Assembly (NCBI GenBank): GCA_022360095.1
Contig: JAKSDK010000801.1
Span: forward strand, 124,001 to 188,000
Direction of reading: 5' to 3'
From: Phycisphaerales bacterium
Lineage (GTDB): Bacteria > Planctomycetota > Phycisphaerae > UBA1845 > UTPLA1
Length of the DNA stretch: 64,000 nt
Shown here: positions 1 through 8,171 of the stretch, piece by piece
How positions within the stretch are numbered: position 1 is the first letter of the stretch
How the letters are laid out: every line of letters begins with the position of its first letter
Made by a program: the position numbers and the translations under genes
The notes under the pieces: generated by a model
Told to the model about the DNA's origin: nothing
Seen by the model: only the letters and a program-made list of their open reading frames with translations
Databases searched by the model: none

Positions 1-2
1 AG

Positions 3-479
3 ATCTTCGTCGAATTCAGACGGCATGTCCTTCCGACATTGCTCAGAACCTGCGCGACAAGCGGATGTCATTCGCCCACGAACGAGGAGGCATTCGGTTT
101 CAGGTTGTTTAAAGACCCCAAGAAAACCGATGCGACGGTCTATGCGAATTTCATCATCGTGAACGATCTTGAACGAGGCCGTCAACGGATGATTGACAGA
201 GGCCAACCGGAAGACTCCCTGTTGTTAACGTACATGTTGCCGAAAAAGGACGTCAAGGTGGAGTTTCGCCATCCGGGAGACGTGGACTACAAACCCGTGT
301 TTCAATCGCGTAAGGCCCCGCGGCTCAAACGCATCCAAAGGTGGATTGCATCGCTGAAGCACCCGGCCGAAGACTATGGTGTCCGACTCATCCCGCGACC
401 TCCGATGGACCAGGAAGAAGAGGACGATGCGTCTGCCACTTCCCGTCCGAATAGCAAAGCGAAGACCCCGCCAAAATGA
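3..479 (+). CDS. Cytochrome-c-like protein, 5' end cut by window edge
   Basis: The frame is open from the first bases, so the start lies upstream of the window; a TTG at 39 is only an internal codon. The visible part reads ...FRRHVLPTLLRTCATSGCHS, where the CATSGCH stretch resembles the degenerate haem-binding region seen in planctomycete cytochrome-like secreted proteins, although the spacing (C-x4-C-H) is not the classical C-x2-C-H. The remaining 130 residues carry no motif I recognise and end in a Lys/Pro-rich tail. The next gene begins inside its 3' end, which suggests co-transcription. Haem binding is an inference and could be wrong; a plain secreted protein of unknown role is the alternative. 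Confidence 0.6.
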   Translation: MFVEFRRHVLPTLLRTCATSGCHSPTNEEAFGFRLFKDPKKTDATVYANFIIVNDLERGRQRMIDRGQPEDSLLLTYMLPKKDVKVEFRHPGDVDYKPVFQSRKAPRLKRIQRWIASLKHPAEDYGVRLIPRPPMDQEEEDDASATSRPNSKAKTPPK

Positions 480-1206
480 GCTGCGCGAAAGACTCTTGAC
501 CACAAGCCTGATTATCGCAGGAACGGGACTGGCCGCAGTGATGGCCGCGACAATCTCCCTGCGCCGACGCCGCACGTCTTCACAACTCCGAAACCTTGCC
601 AGAAAACACGGGTGGGAAATCGTACTTCCTCAGACGGAAAATTGGGCGGTTCGGCTCTGTGACGTGCCCCTTATGCAGGTCGGCCACAGTCGTCGTGTCG
701 GCCCCACGCTCCGGCCTCACCAGGGTCTATGGCTGTTTCCTTATGTTTTCGAAACAGGCTTCGAGCACAGACGAGACACCCACACGTGGCGATTCGTCAT
801 TTGTGACGTCGAGCATCATTGTGGACGAGCCCTGATCACCCGACAGGATTGGCTGATTGCCGCCGCAACGTCCGCCGCCACGGACAAAATTCACCTAACC
901 CAAGCTCAATCCGGTCCCAACCCTTCGCCCGGCTCGACCGCGCTCGTAGAAGATTACGAAGAATGGCTCGAACGACTTGAAGGCACCCTCAAAAATTGGC
1001 TCACACAACAACCCAAGGAAAGAACCTGGGAATTCTTGCCTAATACAATCGTGGGATACGAACCCGGCGAATTTCATGAAGACGCGCTGGTCGCTTTGGC
1101 GGACAGCGCGACGGAGCTGGCCCGACGCTGGAAAACGGTCGACTCAAATCAGGAATCTTCCGATTCCTCGGCGTCCGATGACGGCGCGGAACTGACCGTG
1201 GGTTGA
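427..1206 (+). CDS. Membrane-anchored protein of unknown function
   Basis: This 259-residue protein has a basic N terminus followed by one membrane helix (about residues 22-44, TTSLIIAGTGLAAVMAATIS) and then a soluble domain with several Trp residues and a low-complexity Ser/Asp-rich tail. I chose the ATG at 427 because a purine-rich ribosome site (AGGAAGAAGAGG) lies just before it; it overlaps the upstream gene by 53 bases. A GTG at 376 and a TTG at 496 are alternatives. Its 3' end overlaps the convergent kinase gene by 58 bases. I do not recognise the family. Confidence 0.6.
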   Translation: MRLPLPVRIAKRRPRQNELRERLLTTSLIIAGTGLAAVMAATISLRRRRTSSQLRNLARKHGWEIVLPQTENWAVRLCDVPLMQVGHSRRVGPTLRPHQGLWLFPYVFETGFEHRRDTHTWRFVICDVEHHCGRALITRQDWLIAAATSAATDKIHLTQAQSGPNPSPGSTALVEDYEEWLERLEGTLKNWLTQQPKERTWEFLPNTIVGYEPGEFHEDALVALADSATELARRWKTVDSNQESSDSSASDDGAELTVG

Positions 1207-2945
1207 GTGCTGGTGGGTTGCGTCGTCGGCGATTGGTCCTTGGAATTCTGCTGCGCATCAATGATGGCACGGAGGATTTCCAGAATGTGGTCCTTCGGCA
1301 TTTCCTGTGTTTCGTCGGATGTCGGCCCGGCTGAAACATCGGCGGGTTTCTGGCTCATCTGCGGACGGACAAGATCGAACTCCGTGTGTTTGTCCGGAAC
1401 CTCGGCCTGTTCGGAGTCCATCTCTTGAGCAAGCTGCGCACCACTCTCGACAAATACTTGGAGACCGGCGGAATACAGATCCGAGTTTTCCGCGACACCA
1501 CGATTGATGATATCCAGGGCTCTCGCCAGCCTGGGATCCAGCGTCTTGACGACCGATTCATAGGCCGCTCGAGCCTTTTCCGCTTCCGCCCGCTGGTGCT
1601 CCAGCATCTCCTTGGAATGCTTGAGTTTTTCTTCTTTGGCTTTGAGTTGCTCCTCCTGCTGTCTGATGGCCGTTTCTTTCTGATCCAATTGAGTCACGAA
1701 ATGCCGAACGACCAGAGCCAACGCCCCGGTGATCACGACCAACGCCGTGGCGACCCCGACCAATAGACGGTGTTTCCAAACCGCCTTTTTTAGAATGTAG
1801 AGACCGCTTGCCGGCTTGACGGAGATGGGCTCACCCGCGAGATACCGCATGATGTCGCTATGAAAGGCGTCCAGGGATTGATAACGATCGTCCTTGCTCT
1901 TCTCCAGTGCCTTCATCATGATCGCGGAGAGTTCACCGTCGATCTTGCTGTCATGAGAGCTGGGAGACACGGGCTCGGCGTGGGCGATGTTCTCAAGAAG
2001 CTTGCCCATGGAAATGTTGGTCTCATACGGCATATGCCCCGTCAATGTCTCGTACAGCACGACGCCAAGCGAGTAGATGTCCGTTCTGACGTCGATCCCG
2101 CTCGGATCACCTGCGGCCTGCTCGGGGGACATGTAAGCCGGCGTCCCCACGATTTGTGCCGTGATGGATGTCGTCATGTCGCCGAAGGTTCCCGCTTTGG
2201 CCAGCCCGAAATCCAGAATGTGCGGAACGCCCTCGGAATCGACAAGAATGTTGGACGGCTTCAAATCACGATGAACGACACCCCGCTGATGGGCATGGCG
2301 AACCGCCTCGCAAACCTGACTGAACATCCTGAGGCGACGTTGAAGGTCCGGCCGATGAGCGCCGAGATAATCCGTCAACGACAACCCTCGGACGTACGCC
2401 ATGGCATAATAAAGACGGCCGTCTGAAGATCCGCTGTCGTAAATCGGAATGATGTTCGTGTGCCGAAGTTGCGCAACCAGCTCGATCTCTCGTTCGAACC
2501 GGCGCCGGGCCTGGGCCGACGCCAACGGCCCCTCTAATAGAACTTTCAACGCGACCTGCCGCTTGGTCGAGATCTGCACGGCCTTGTACACCAGGCCCAT
2601 GCCCCCTCGCCCGATGAGCTTGTGAATCTCATAGCCGGGGATCTGCGGAGGCGGAAGTTCCGAATCTCGGATCGAATGGGCCCCGGAGCTTCCCTCGGCA
2701 AGCTTCGTCTTGTCTCCCGGCAGGTTGACCTGCTTCGAGGAAGACCCCATCCCCTCCAGCAAATTGAGCCCGGCCAAATGCTGGCGCAGCTCGTCCGCAT
2801 GTTCCTCATGCTCGGCCAGAAAAGCGTCGTGAGACAAATCCTCACCACGCTGGCGCCGATCGAAAAACTCGTTGATCAACTCGCCGATACGCTCCTCGTC
2901 GGGGTTGCCTCCGAGGGTATCATCTGGATTGGACTGATCCGTCAT
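1149..2945 (-). CDS. Ser/Thr protein kinase with one membrane helix
   Basis: This 598-residue Hanks-type kinase probably phosphorylates Ser/Thr residues at the inner membrane. Residues 1-100 form an acidic helical region. The kinase domain spans about 105-370: glycine loop GRGGMG (112-117), ATP-binding Lys in VALKV (134), catalytic HRDLKPSN (225-232), DFG (245-247) and the activation-segment end GTPAYMSPEQ (267-276). A membrane helix follows (about 393-413), then a charged coiled coil (about 418-465) and a Ser/Thr/Glu-rich tail. There is no PASTA or other recognisable extracellular sensor. It is divergent from an ECF sigma factor gene at 3253, an arrangement common in planctomycetes, so the two may act in one signalling route; that link is inference. 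Confidence 0.93.
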   Translation of the reverse strand: MTDQSNPDDTLGGNPDEERIGELINEFFDRRQRGEDLSHDAFLAEHEEHADELRQHLAGLNLLEGMGSSSKQVNLPGDKTKLAEGSSGAHSIRDSELPPPQIPGYEIHKLIGRGGMGLVYKAVQISTKRQVALKVLLEGPLASAQARRRFEREIELVAQLRHTNIIPIYDSGSSDGRLYYAMAYVRGLSLTDYLGAHRPDLQRRLRMFSQVCEAVRHAHQRGVVHRDLKPSNILVDSEGVPHILDFGLAKAGTFGDMTTSITAQIVGTPAYMSPEQAAGDPSGIDVRTDIYSLGVVLYETLTGHMPYETNISMGKLLENIAHAEPVSPSSHDSKIDGELSAIMMKALEKSKDDRYQSLDAFHSDIMRYLAGEPISVKPASGLYILKKAVWKHRLLVGVATALVVITGALALVVRHFVTQLDQKETAIRQQEEQLKAKEEKLKHSKEMLEHQRAEAEKARAAYESVVKTLDPRLARALDIINRGVAENSDLYSAGLQVFVESGAQLAQEMDSEQAEVPDKHTEFDLVRPQMSQKPADVSAGPTSDETQEMPKDHILEILRAIIDAQQNSKDQSPTTQPTSTQPTVSSAPSSDAEESEDS

Positions 2946-3234
2946 CTCAAAAGGGCTCGTGGCCTAATTTCTTTCCTAGTAAACAGCTATGACGTTTTTC
3001 CAAGCTGAGTCGGGCTTTGGGGATTTGAATGCGAAACCTCCGGGTCGCCTGGATGGTACTCCCCCATTTAGTAACAGTGTAGTCCATTTTCATGGAGGAG
3101 CCGATTAGAATCTCGGACGTAAATTCAAGCCTATTCTGCCTTTGGCACCCTTTCTTATATGCTCGAAGGGAGGTATTGTTACGAATTGGTTAGAATATTC
3201 TCATTCATGTACGGCAACATCACGCCGGAGGGGT

Positions 3235-3244
3235 AGGAGGTGAT
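3235..3244 (+). promoter_or_regulatory. Strong ribosome binding site of the ECF sigma gene
   Basis: AGGAGGTGAT matches the anti-Shine-Dalgarno end of 16S rRNA over ten bases and ends eight bases before the GTG start at 3253. It decides the GTG start, because the ATG inside it is followed by a stop after four codons. Strong sites are rare among the genes here. Confidence 0.75.
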
Positions 3245-3252
3245 GGGCAGGC

Positions 3253-3882
3253 GTGCCTGATTCGAAGGAAACTCAGATTCTGATCAACGACGCTCGGAAG
3301 GGTGACGAGCAGGCAGCCAGGCGCTTGCTGGTGCTGTATCACCCGCGGCTCCGAGCCAGGTTGCTCCGGCAAATGGACCCCGTGATGCGCTCGAAAATCG
3401 AGCCCGAGGACATTCTCCAGCAAGTCTATTTTGAGGCCTTCCGCGCCATCCAGCAATTCACGTATCAGGGCAAGGACTCGTTCCTTCGCTGGATGTACGC
3501 CATCCTCGACCGAAAGCTGATCGACGAGCATCGAGCGTTGCGAGCGGAACGCCGAGACGTCCGTCGGGAGGTTAAGGCCGCCCCGGCCTCGGTCAATCAA
3601 ACGACCTACGTCGACCTGATGGCTCGTGTCATGGCGGAGAGTGGGACGCCCAGCAAAGTCATCCGGAAAGACGAAGCGTTGGGCGTCATCAGCGCTTGCG
3701 TGGCCACGCTGCCGGATCACTATCGTGATGTCATTCAAATGCGCTTTCTGGAGGGCCTGCCGGTCGCCGAGGTCGCCGAAAAACTGGACCGTTCGATCGG
3801 TTCGGTGCATATGATATGTCATCGAGCGCTGCGGCAACTGCGCGAGCAGGCTGAAAAGCTGGGCGTCACCCGAGACGATTAG
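3253..3882 (+). CDS. ECF-type RNA polymerase sigma factor
   Basis: This 209-residue protein has sigma-70 region 2 (about residues 28-95, with EPEDILQQVYFEAFRAI and FLRWMYAILDRKLIDE) and region 4 (about 150-200, with the helix-turn-helix VAEVAEKLDRSIGSVHMICH). Such factors direct RNA polymerase to a small stress or surface regulon. The start is GTG at 3253: an almost perfect Shine-Dalgarno sequence, AGGAGGTGAT, lies at 3235-3244, and the ATG at 3243 leads straight to a stop. No anti-sigma gene adjoins it; the divergent kinase gene may be the regulatory partner, as in other planctomycete ECF/kinase pairs (inference). Confidence 0.92.
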   Translation: MPDSKETQILINDARKGDEQAARRLLVLYHPRLRARLLRQMDPVMRSKIEPEDILQQVYFEAFRAIQQFTYQGKDSFLRWMYAILDRKLIDEHRALRAERRDVRREVKAAPASVNQTTYVDLMARVMAESGTPSKVIRKDEALGVISACVATLPDHYRDVIQMRFLEGLPVAEVAEKLDRSIGSVHMICHRALRQLREQAEKLGVTRDD

Positions 3883-3918
3883 ATCCCGTTGGTCTCAAGT
3901 TATCAGGAAGGATACACC

Positions 3919-4272
3919 ATGAAACATCTCTCGAAAACGATGGCGCTTTGCTCACTGGTCGCGATTTCGCTTGGCTTACTGACGGGCGGCTGCAAGAAGA
4001 GCGAAGCGAACAACGAGATGCCGACTCCACCGAAGCCGGGACCCGGGGAAATCGTCAAGACGTATGATGTCGAAGGCATGACCTGCTCCGGTTGCGAGAC
4101 GAACGTCTGCAACACGCTGGAAAGCCTCGAAAACGTGAAGCTGGCAAAAGCCTCGCATCAGGCAAAAAAGGTTTGGATCGTGACCGCAAAGAAGGACCTC
4201 TCCGACGACACGGTGATCAAAGCGATCACCGACGCGGACGCGAAGTACACCGCAAAGGCGGCGAAAGAGTAA
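3919..4272 (+). CDS. Lipoprotein with heavy-metal-associated (HMA) domain
   Basis: This 117-residue protein starts with a lipoprotein signal peptide ending in the lipobox LTGGC (about residues 19-23), followed by a Pro-rich linker and one HMA domain with the metal-binding loop GMTCSGC. Isolated HMA domains usually carry Cu(I), Hg(II) or similar soft metals, so a periplasmic membrane-tethered metal chaperone is likely. A second Cys pair partner (TNVC) follows. I chose ATG at 3919 because AGGAAGGA precedes it; the longer frame from 3889 lacks a start signal and would bury the signal peptide. It is 36 bases downstream of the ECF gene and may be read with it. Confidence 0.85.
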   Translation: MKHLSKTMALCSLVAISLGLLTGGCKKSEANNEMPTPPKPGPGEIVKTYDVEGMTCSGCETNVCNTLESLENVKLAKASHQAKKVWIVTAKKDLSDDTVIKAITDADAKYTAKAAKE

Positions 4273-4279
4273 TCCCCGC

Positions 4280-5248
4280 TCACTCGCCTAATACATACGC
4301 AAAAATCAGCGGCGCGACGATACTGGCGTCGGAATTGATCATGAACTTCGGCGTATCGACATCGACCTTGGCCCAAGTGATCTTCTCATTGGGAACCGCC
4401 CCGGAATAGGAACCATAAGACGTCGTGCTGTCTGATATTTGGGCGAAATAGGCCCAATACGGCACGTCCTTCTTGTAATCCTGGATGAGCATCGGCACTG
4501 CTGAGATCGAAAAGTCGCCGGCGATGCCTCCCCCGATCTGAAAAAACCCGACGGGAATGTGCTTTTCGGTTCTCTCAACATACCAGTCGCCGAGCGTTGA
4601 AAGTTGCTCCGTGCCATAGCGGATGGCGTGGTGTCCCTCGACACGCCCACGCGCAACTTCGCTGCAAAACATGCTGCCGAGCGTGGAGTCCTCAAAACCT
4701 GGGGTGAAAATGGGCAAGCTCTTTTCCTTGGCTGCCAGGACCCAACAATGTTCCGGAGGAATCCGGTAATGCTCCCGTAATTCCTTTCGGTCGAGAAGAG
4801 CATAGATGAACTCGTACGGAAACTTCGGCTCCTTTCGCGAGGCCGCCTCGGACCATAGGTCGATCAGAATACCCTCGGTTTCCAACATGACCGATTCAGG
4901 AATGCAGGTGTCGGTCACGCGATTGAGCTTTCGATCGAGAAGTTCACGCTCATCGTCCGGGGAAAGGTCGCGATAGTTCGGGACCATCACGTATTCATCA
5001 TGCGCGAAGAGGTTGAAGATCTCCTCTTCAAGATTGGCAGCGGTGCAACAGATGCCGTGGACTTTGTCGCGGCGAATCATCTCGGAGAGAGAAATGCCGA
5101 GCTCCGCCGTGCTCATGGCCCCGGCGATGGCGACGAACATCTGACCGCCCTCAGAGAGAAGGTGTTTGTAAGCACGCGCCGCATCACGTGTCTCTCGGGC
5201 ATTGAAGTGCCTGAAATGCTTGTCCATAAAGGCGGTCATATGGGTCAT
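4280..5248 (-). CDS. Deoxyhypusine-synthase-like protein
   Basis: This 322-residue protein matches the deoxyhypusine synthase family across its length: an N-terminal AGAMSTAELGISLSEMI segment that corresponds to the NAD-binding start, PVGFFQIGGGIAGDFS in the middle, and SDSTTSYGSYSG...NEKITWAKV near the end. Lys294 in WAKV sits where the catalytic lysine of the eukaryotic enzyme (WGK) lies. The eukaryotic and archaeal enzymes move the aminobutyl group of spermidine to eIF5A, a substrate bacteria lack; bacterial relatives are thought to act in polyamine chemistry such as homospermidine formation. Substrate here is unknown. It is divergent from xdhC and convergent with the HMA lipoprotein gene. 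Confidence 0.88.
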   Translation of the reverse strand: MTHMTAFMDKHFRHFNARETRDAARAYKHLLSEGGQMFVAIAGAMSTAELGISLSEMIRRDKVHGICCTAANLEEEIFNLFAHDEYVMVPNYRDLSPDDERELLDRKLNRVTDTCIPESVMLETEGILIDLWSEAASRKEPKFPYEFIYALLDRKELREHYRIPPEHCWVLAAKEKSLPIFTPGFEDSTLGSMFCSEVARGRVEGHHAIRYGTEQLSTLGDWYVERTEKHIPVGFFQIGGGIAGDFSISAVPMLIQDYKKDVPYWAYFAQISDSTTSYGSYSGAVPNEKITWAKVDVDTPKFMINSDASIVAPLIFAYVLGE

Positions 5249-5464
5249 GGCCGATTCTCCGTTCGTCCTGGTGCGAATGTTCCCGGTTGTCGATGTTCAG
5301 AATGACGAATCAGGCAGTTTAGACGGCCGAAACGTCCGAAACAAGCAATCACAGCCTGTTGGTTCTTGGTATTTTCCCATAGAATTGGCATAGAGATCCC
5401 AATCCACCCGTTTCGCCCTGATTGGGTCAAGTTCAAACAAGGATTCAGTGACGGCTGTCGCTGC

Positions 5465-5470
5465 TATACT
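5465..5470 (+). promoter_or_regulatory. Candidate -10 box of a leaderless transcript
   Basis: TATACT lies five bases before the ATG at 5476 and there is no Shine-Dalgarno sequence. A -10 box at that distance is typical of leaderless mRNAs. The matching -35 is weak, so the call is tentative. Confidence 0.35.
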
Positions 5471-5475
5471 CGATC

Positions 5476-6435
5476 ATGAACGCCTTCGTTGCCTTGTTCC
5501 GTTCCATCGTCCGGCAAGTGGAGCAGAAGCGTCGCGTCGCTTTCTGCACCGTCGTCGGAGCCCATGGCTCCACGCCTCAGTCTGCCGGCGCCTCGTTGGT
5601 GATCCACGACAACATGACCACCGAAGGCACGCTCGGCGGAGGATGTGTCGAGGCCGAAGTACGAAAGAAGGCGTTCGAGCTGCTTCGACAGAACCAGTCC
5701 GGTCTGCTGACTTTTCAGCTCGATCACGACTATGGTTGGGACGACGGATTGATCTGCGGCGGTACGATGCGGGTCGCCGTGAACACGATCCACAATCCCG
5801 AACAAACAATGCCATTCGCCAGCGCCGCCGAAGCAATTGAAAAAGGCGAATCTGCCGCCGTCCCGATTCGTGTCATCCACGAAGATCAAGCCCAGGAATA
5901 CCGCCTGCACATCGAGGCCCCGGCCAAGCTCATTATCGCCGGCGCAGGCCACGTCGGCGCTGAGGTTGCCAAGATGGCCCTGGGTCTGGATTTTGATGTG
6001 ACTGTCATCGACGACCGGGCCGACCTGATGAAGTCCGATCGCCTTCCGCCGCCAATTCAAACCGTGGTCGGTGACATCGAGCAAACCTTGCGAGCTCACC
6101 CGATTGATTCAAACAGCTATGTCGTCATCGTGACCCGAGGGCATAACCACGACGAGCAATCCCTGCACGCGGTCATTGATTCCGACGCCCGCTACCTGGG
6201 GATGATTGGAAGCCGGCGCAAAGTCAAACTCATCTTCGACGACCTGATCGCGCTCGGCGTCGATCCGGACAGACTTCAGCGTGTACACGCCCCGATCGGC
6301 CTGTCGATCGCCGCCGTGACGGTGCCTGAGATCGCGGTGAGCATTTTGGCTCAGCTCATCGAAGTCCGTCGCTGCGAGAAGCCGACGCATGTTGAGGGAC
6401 CACTTATCGTCGCCGCGGATGGAACGGTTTCATGA
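5476..6435 (+). CDS. xdhC: XdhC/CoxI family molybdenum-hydroxylase maturation factor
   Basis: This 319-residue protein has both XdhC parts: an N-terminal domain (about 1-100) with GAHGSTPQSAGASL and TLGGGCVEAEV and GLICGGTM, and a C-terminal Rossmann domain (about 150-310) with IIAGAGHVGAEVAKMA, VTRGHNHDE and YLGMIGSRRK. XdhC binds molybdenum cofactor, helps its sulfuration and inserts it into xanthine-dehydrogenase-like enzymes in the cytoplasm. It overlaps the next gene by four bases (ATGA), the usual partnership of xdhC with a MocA-type nucleotidyltransferase. No molybdenum hydroxylase subunit lies in the window, so its client enzyme must be elsewhere. Confidence 0.92.
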   Translation: MNAFVALFRSIVRQVEQKRRVAFCTVVGAHGSTPQSAGASLVIHDNMTTEGTLGGGCVEAEVRKKAFELLRQNQSGLLTFQLDHDYGWDDGLICGGTMRVAVNTIHNPEQTMPFASAAEAIEKGESAAVPIRVIHEDQAQEYRLHIEAPAKLIIAGAGHVGAEVAKMALGLDFDVTVIDDRADLMKSDRLPPPIQTVVGDIEQTLRAHPIDSNSYVVIVTRGHNHDEQSLHAVIDSDARYLGMIGSRRKVKLIFDDLIALGVDPDRLQRVHAPIGLSIAAVTVPEIAVSILAQLIEVRRCEKPTHVEGPLIVAADGTVS

Positions 6436-7049
6436 GCAGTCGACGCGTCTTCGCGATGATCCTCGCGGCCGGGCAGAGCCGCCGTATGGGCGAGCTTAAG
6501 CAGCTCATGCCATATGGTCACAGTACGATGCTGGAGACCGTTATTGAGTCGGTCCTCGAATCGCCTGTCGACGGCCTGGTGCTCGTCACGAATCCTCAAA
6601 TCGCACCGACCTATCAGGAATATCTGCCCGACCTTTGCTTCGTTGTGGTGAACGACGACGAAAACAGTGAAATGCTCGCGTCGGTCCAACTCGGCCTGAG
6701 GCGCATTAAGGAGGAATGCGCCCCGGCGCCTACCGACGGCATCATGGTGCTGCTGGCCGATCAACCTCAAATCCGAGCCGGCACACTTGCCACCTGCGCC
6801 GAAACCTACCGATTACCTCGGCAGCCTCCCGGCATTCTGATCGCCACCTATAAGGGCCGTCGCGGCCATCCGACGGTTTTCTCCTTCAAGTACCTGGAGG
6901 AAATCGAAACGTGGTCTGCGGACCGTCGTCTCAATGAGCTGGCCGGCATGCACCCGGATGAGGTCCGCGAACTCGCCATCACCACGGGGCCGATGCCCAT
7001 CGACGTCAACACGCCCGAAGACTACGATCGTCTCTGCAACTCACAATAG
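6432..7049 (+). CDS. MocA-type molybdenum cofactor nucleotidyltransferase
   Basis: This 205-residue protein belongs to the MobA-like NTP transferase family: the N terminus MILAAGQSRRMGELKQLMPY is the nucleotide-binding signature, VLLADQPQI (about 100-108) is the metal-binding region, and GRRGHPTVFS follows. MocA attaches CMP, and MobA GMP, to molybdopterin; the close coupling to xdhC points to the CMP form used by xanthine-dehydrogenase-family enzymes. That choice is inference. Translation is coupled to xdhC through the ATGA overlap. Confidence 0.88.
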   Translation: MSSRRVFAMILAAGQSRRMGELKQLMPYGHSTMLETVIESVLESPVDGLVLVTNPQIAPTYQEYLPDLCFVVVNDDENSEMLASVQLGLRRIKEECAPAPTDGIMVLLADQPQIRAGTLATCAETYRLPRQPPGILIATYKGRRGHPTVFSFKYLEEIETWSADRRLNELAGMHPDEVRELAITTGPMPIDVNTPEDYDRLCNSQ

Positions 7050-7253
7050 GACCTCTCAAAAAAGCCTCGATTTCGATGAGCAGCGTTCATCTCAGGATTT
7101 CGGCACGGTATCCGGAAGTACATAGAAATCAGGCGGTTAAGTATCAACTCACATCTGCCCGCAATGGTGGGCCAGGCGCTTGACCAGCCCTTCGACCCTA
7201 AGATAAGCTCCACTTTCTCGTTTCAGTCATGCGAGGAAGAGGATGGTCAATTC

Positions 7254-8171
7254 GTGATTGTTGATTGCCATACCCATATTTGGGAATCGCCGGAGCAGCT
7301 TGGCAAAGCGAAACTGGAGCTTCAGAGCCGCATCCACCGGGGAATGGAAGCCAGTGCGCGTGAAGGGGCCATGCCGGATGCGTCCGCTGAACAGCACCTG
7401 AGAGCCAGCGAACCGGTGGACAAGAGCTTCGTCCTGGGCTTCAAAAGCCGCTATCTCAGCGCTGAGATTCCGAGCGATCTGGTCTCAAGCTACGTCAAGC
7501 AACATCCTGACAAGTTGATCGGGGTTGCCGGCATCGACCCGACGAACCTCAACGAGGCGCTGGAGGAAATGCAGCGCGCGTACGATGAGCATGGGATGCG
7601 TGCCATCACGGTGTCGCCCGCGGCGCAGGATTTTCATCCCGCTGACAGTCGCGCAATGCAAGTCTTCAGCGAAGCAGCGCGTCTCAAAAAGCCGGTGTTC
7701 GTTCATCAAGGCATTCATTTCAGTCCGGCGAGCAAGATGGAGTTCGCGCGACCGTCGCTACTGGACGAAGTCGCGCGGGAGCTTCCACAACTCAAGCTGG
7801 TCATTGCGCACCTCGGGTATCCCTGGATCGACGAATGCATTGTCCTGTTGGGCAAGCACCCGAACGTATTTGCCGATATCAGTTCGCTGATCCACCGGCC
7901 CTGGCAGGCCTACGACGCGTTGCTGGCCGTTTACCAATATGGCGTCATCGACAAGCTTTTGTTCGGCAGTGATTTCCCTTACACGGCAGCCGCCCAGGCG
8001 ATCGAATCACTTTACCGTATCAACCAACTGGTCACTGGAACCAATCTTCCGACGATTCCTCGTCAATATCTGGTCTCGATCGTCGAACGCGACGCCCTCG
8101 GCGTATTGGGAATTGAAGCACCCACTCCCCCGGAGGAAGATGCTTCCTTGCTCATCGACAACGAGCCTTGA
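7254..8171 (+). CDS. Amidohydrolase-2 family metal-dependent hydrolase
   Basis: This TIM-barrel enzyme of about 305 residues starts with the metal-binding DCHTHIW motif, has KKPVFVHQGI and LKLVIAHLGYPW in the middle and LLFGSDFPYT near the end, the usual order of His and Asp ligands in the amidohydrolase-2 family (decarboxylases and hydrolases of small carboxylates). I prefer the GTG at 7254, which puts the first strand at the N terminus and has GAGGAAGAGGA upstream; an ATG at 7164 would add a 30-residue non-conserved leader. The substrate cannot be read from the sequence. The following lipoprotein gene overlaps its stop codon. Confidence 0.82.
   Translation: MIVDCHTHIWESPEQLGKAKLELQSRIHRGMEASAREGAMPDASAEQHLRASEPVDKSFVLGFKSRYLSAEIPSDLVSSYVKQHPDKLIGVAGIDPTNLNEALEEMQRAYDEHGMRAITVSPAAQDFHPADSRAMQVFSEAARLKKPVFVHQGIHFSPASKMEFARPSLLDEVARELPQLKLVIAHLGYPWIDECIVLLGKHPNVFADISSLIHRPWQAYDALLAVYQYGVIDKLLFGSDFPYTAAAQAIESLYRINQLVTGTNLPTIPRQYLVSIVERDALGVLGIEAPTPPEEDASLLIDNEP

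Noticed and set aside
3141..3160. TTTGGCACCCTTTCTTAT as a sigma-54 type promoter
   Set aside because: The -24 element fits but the -12 element does not (no TTGC).
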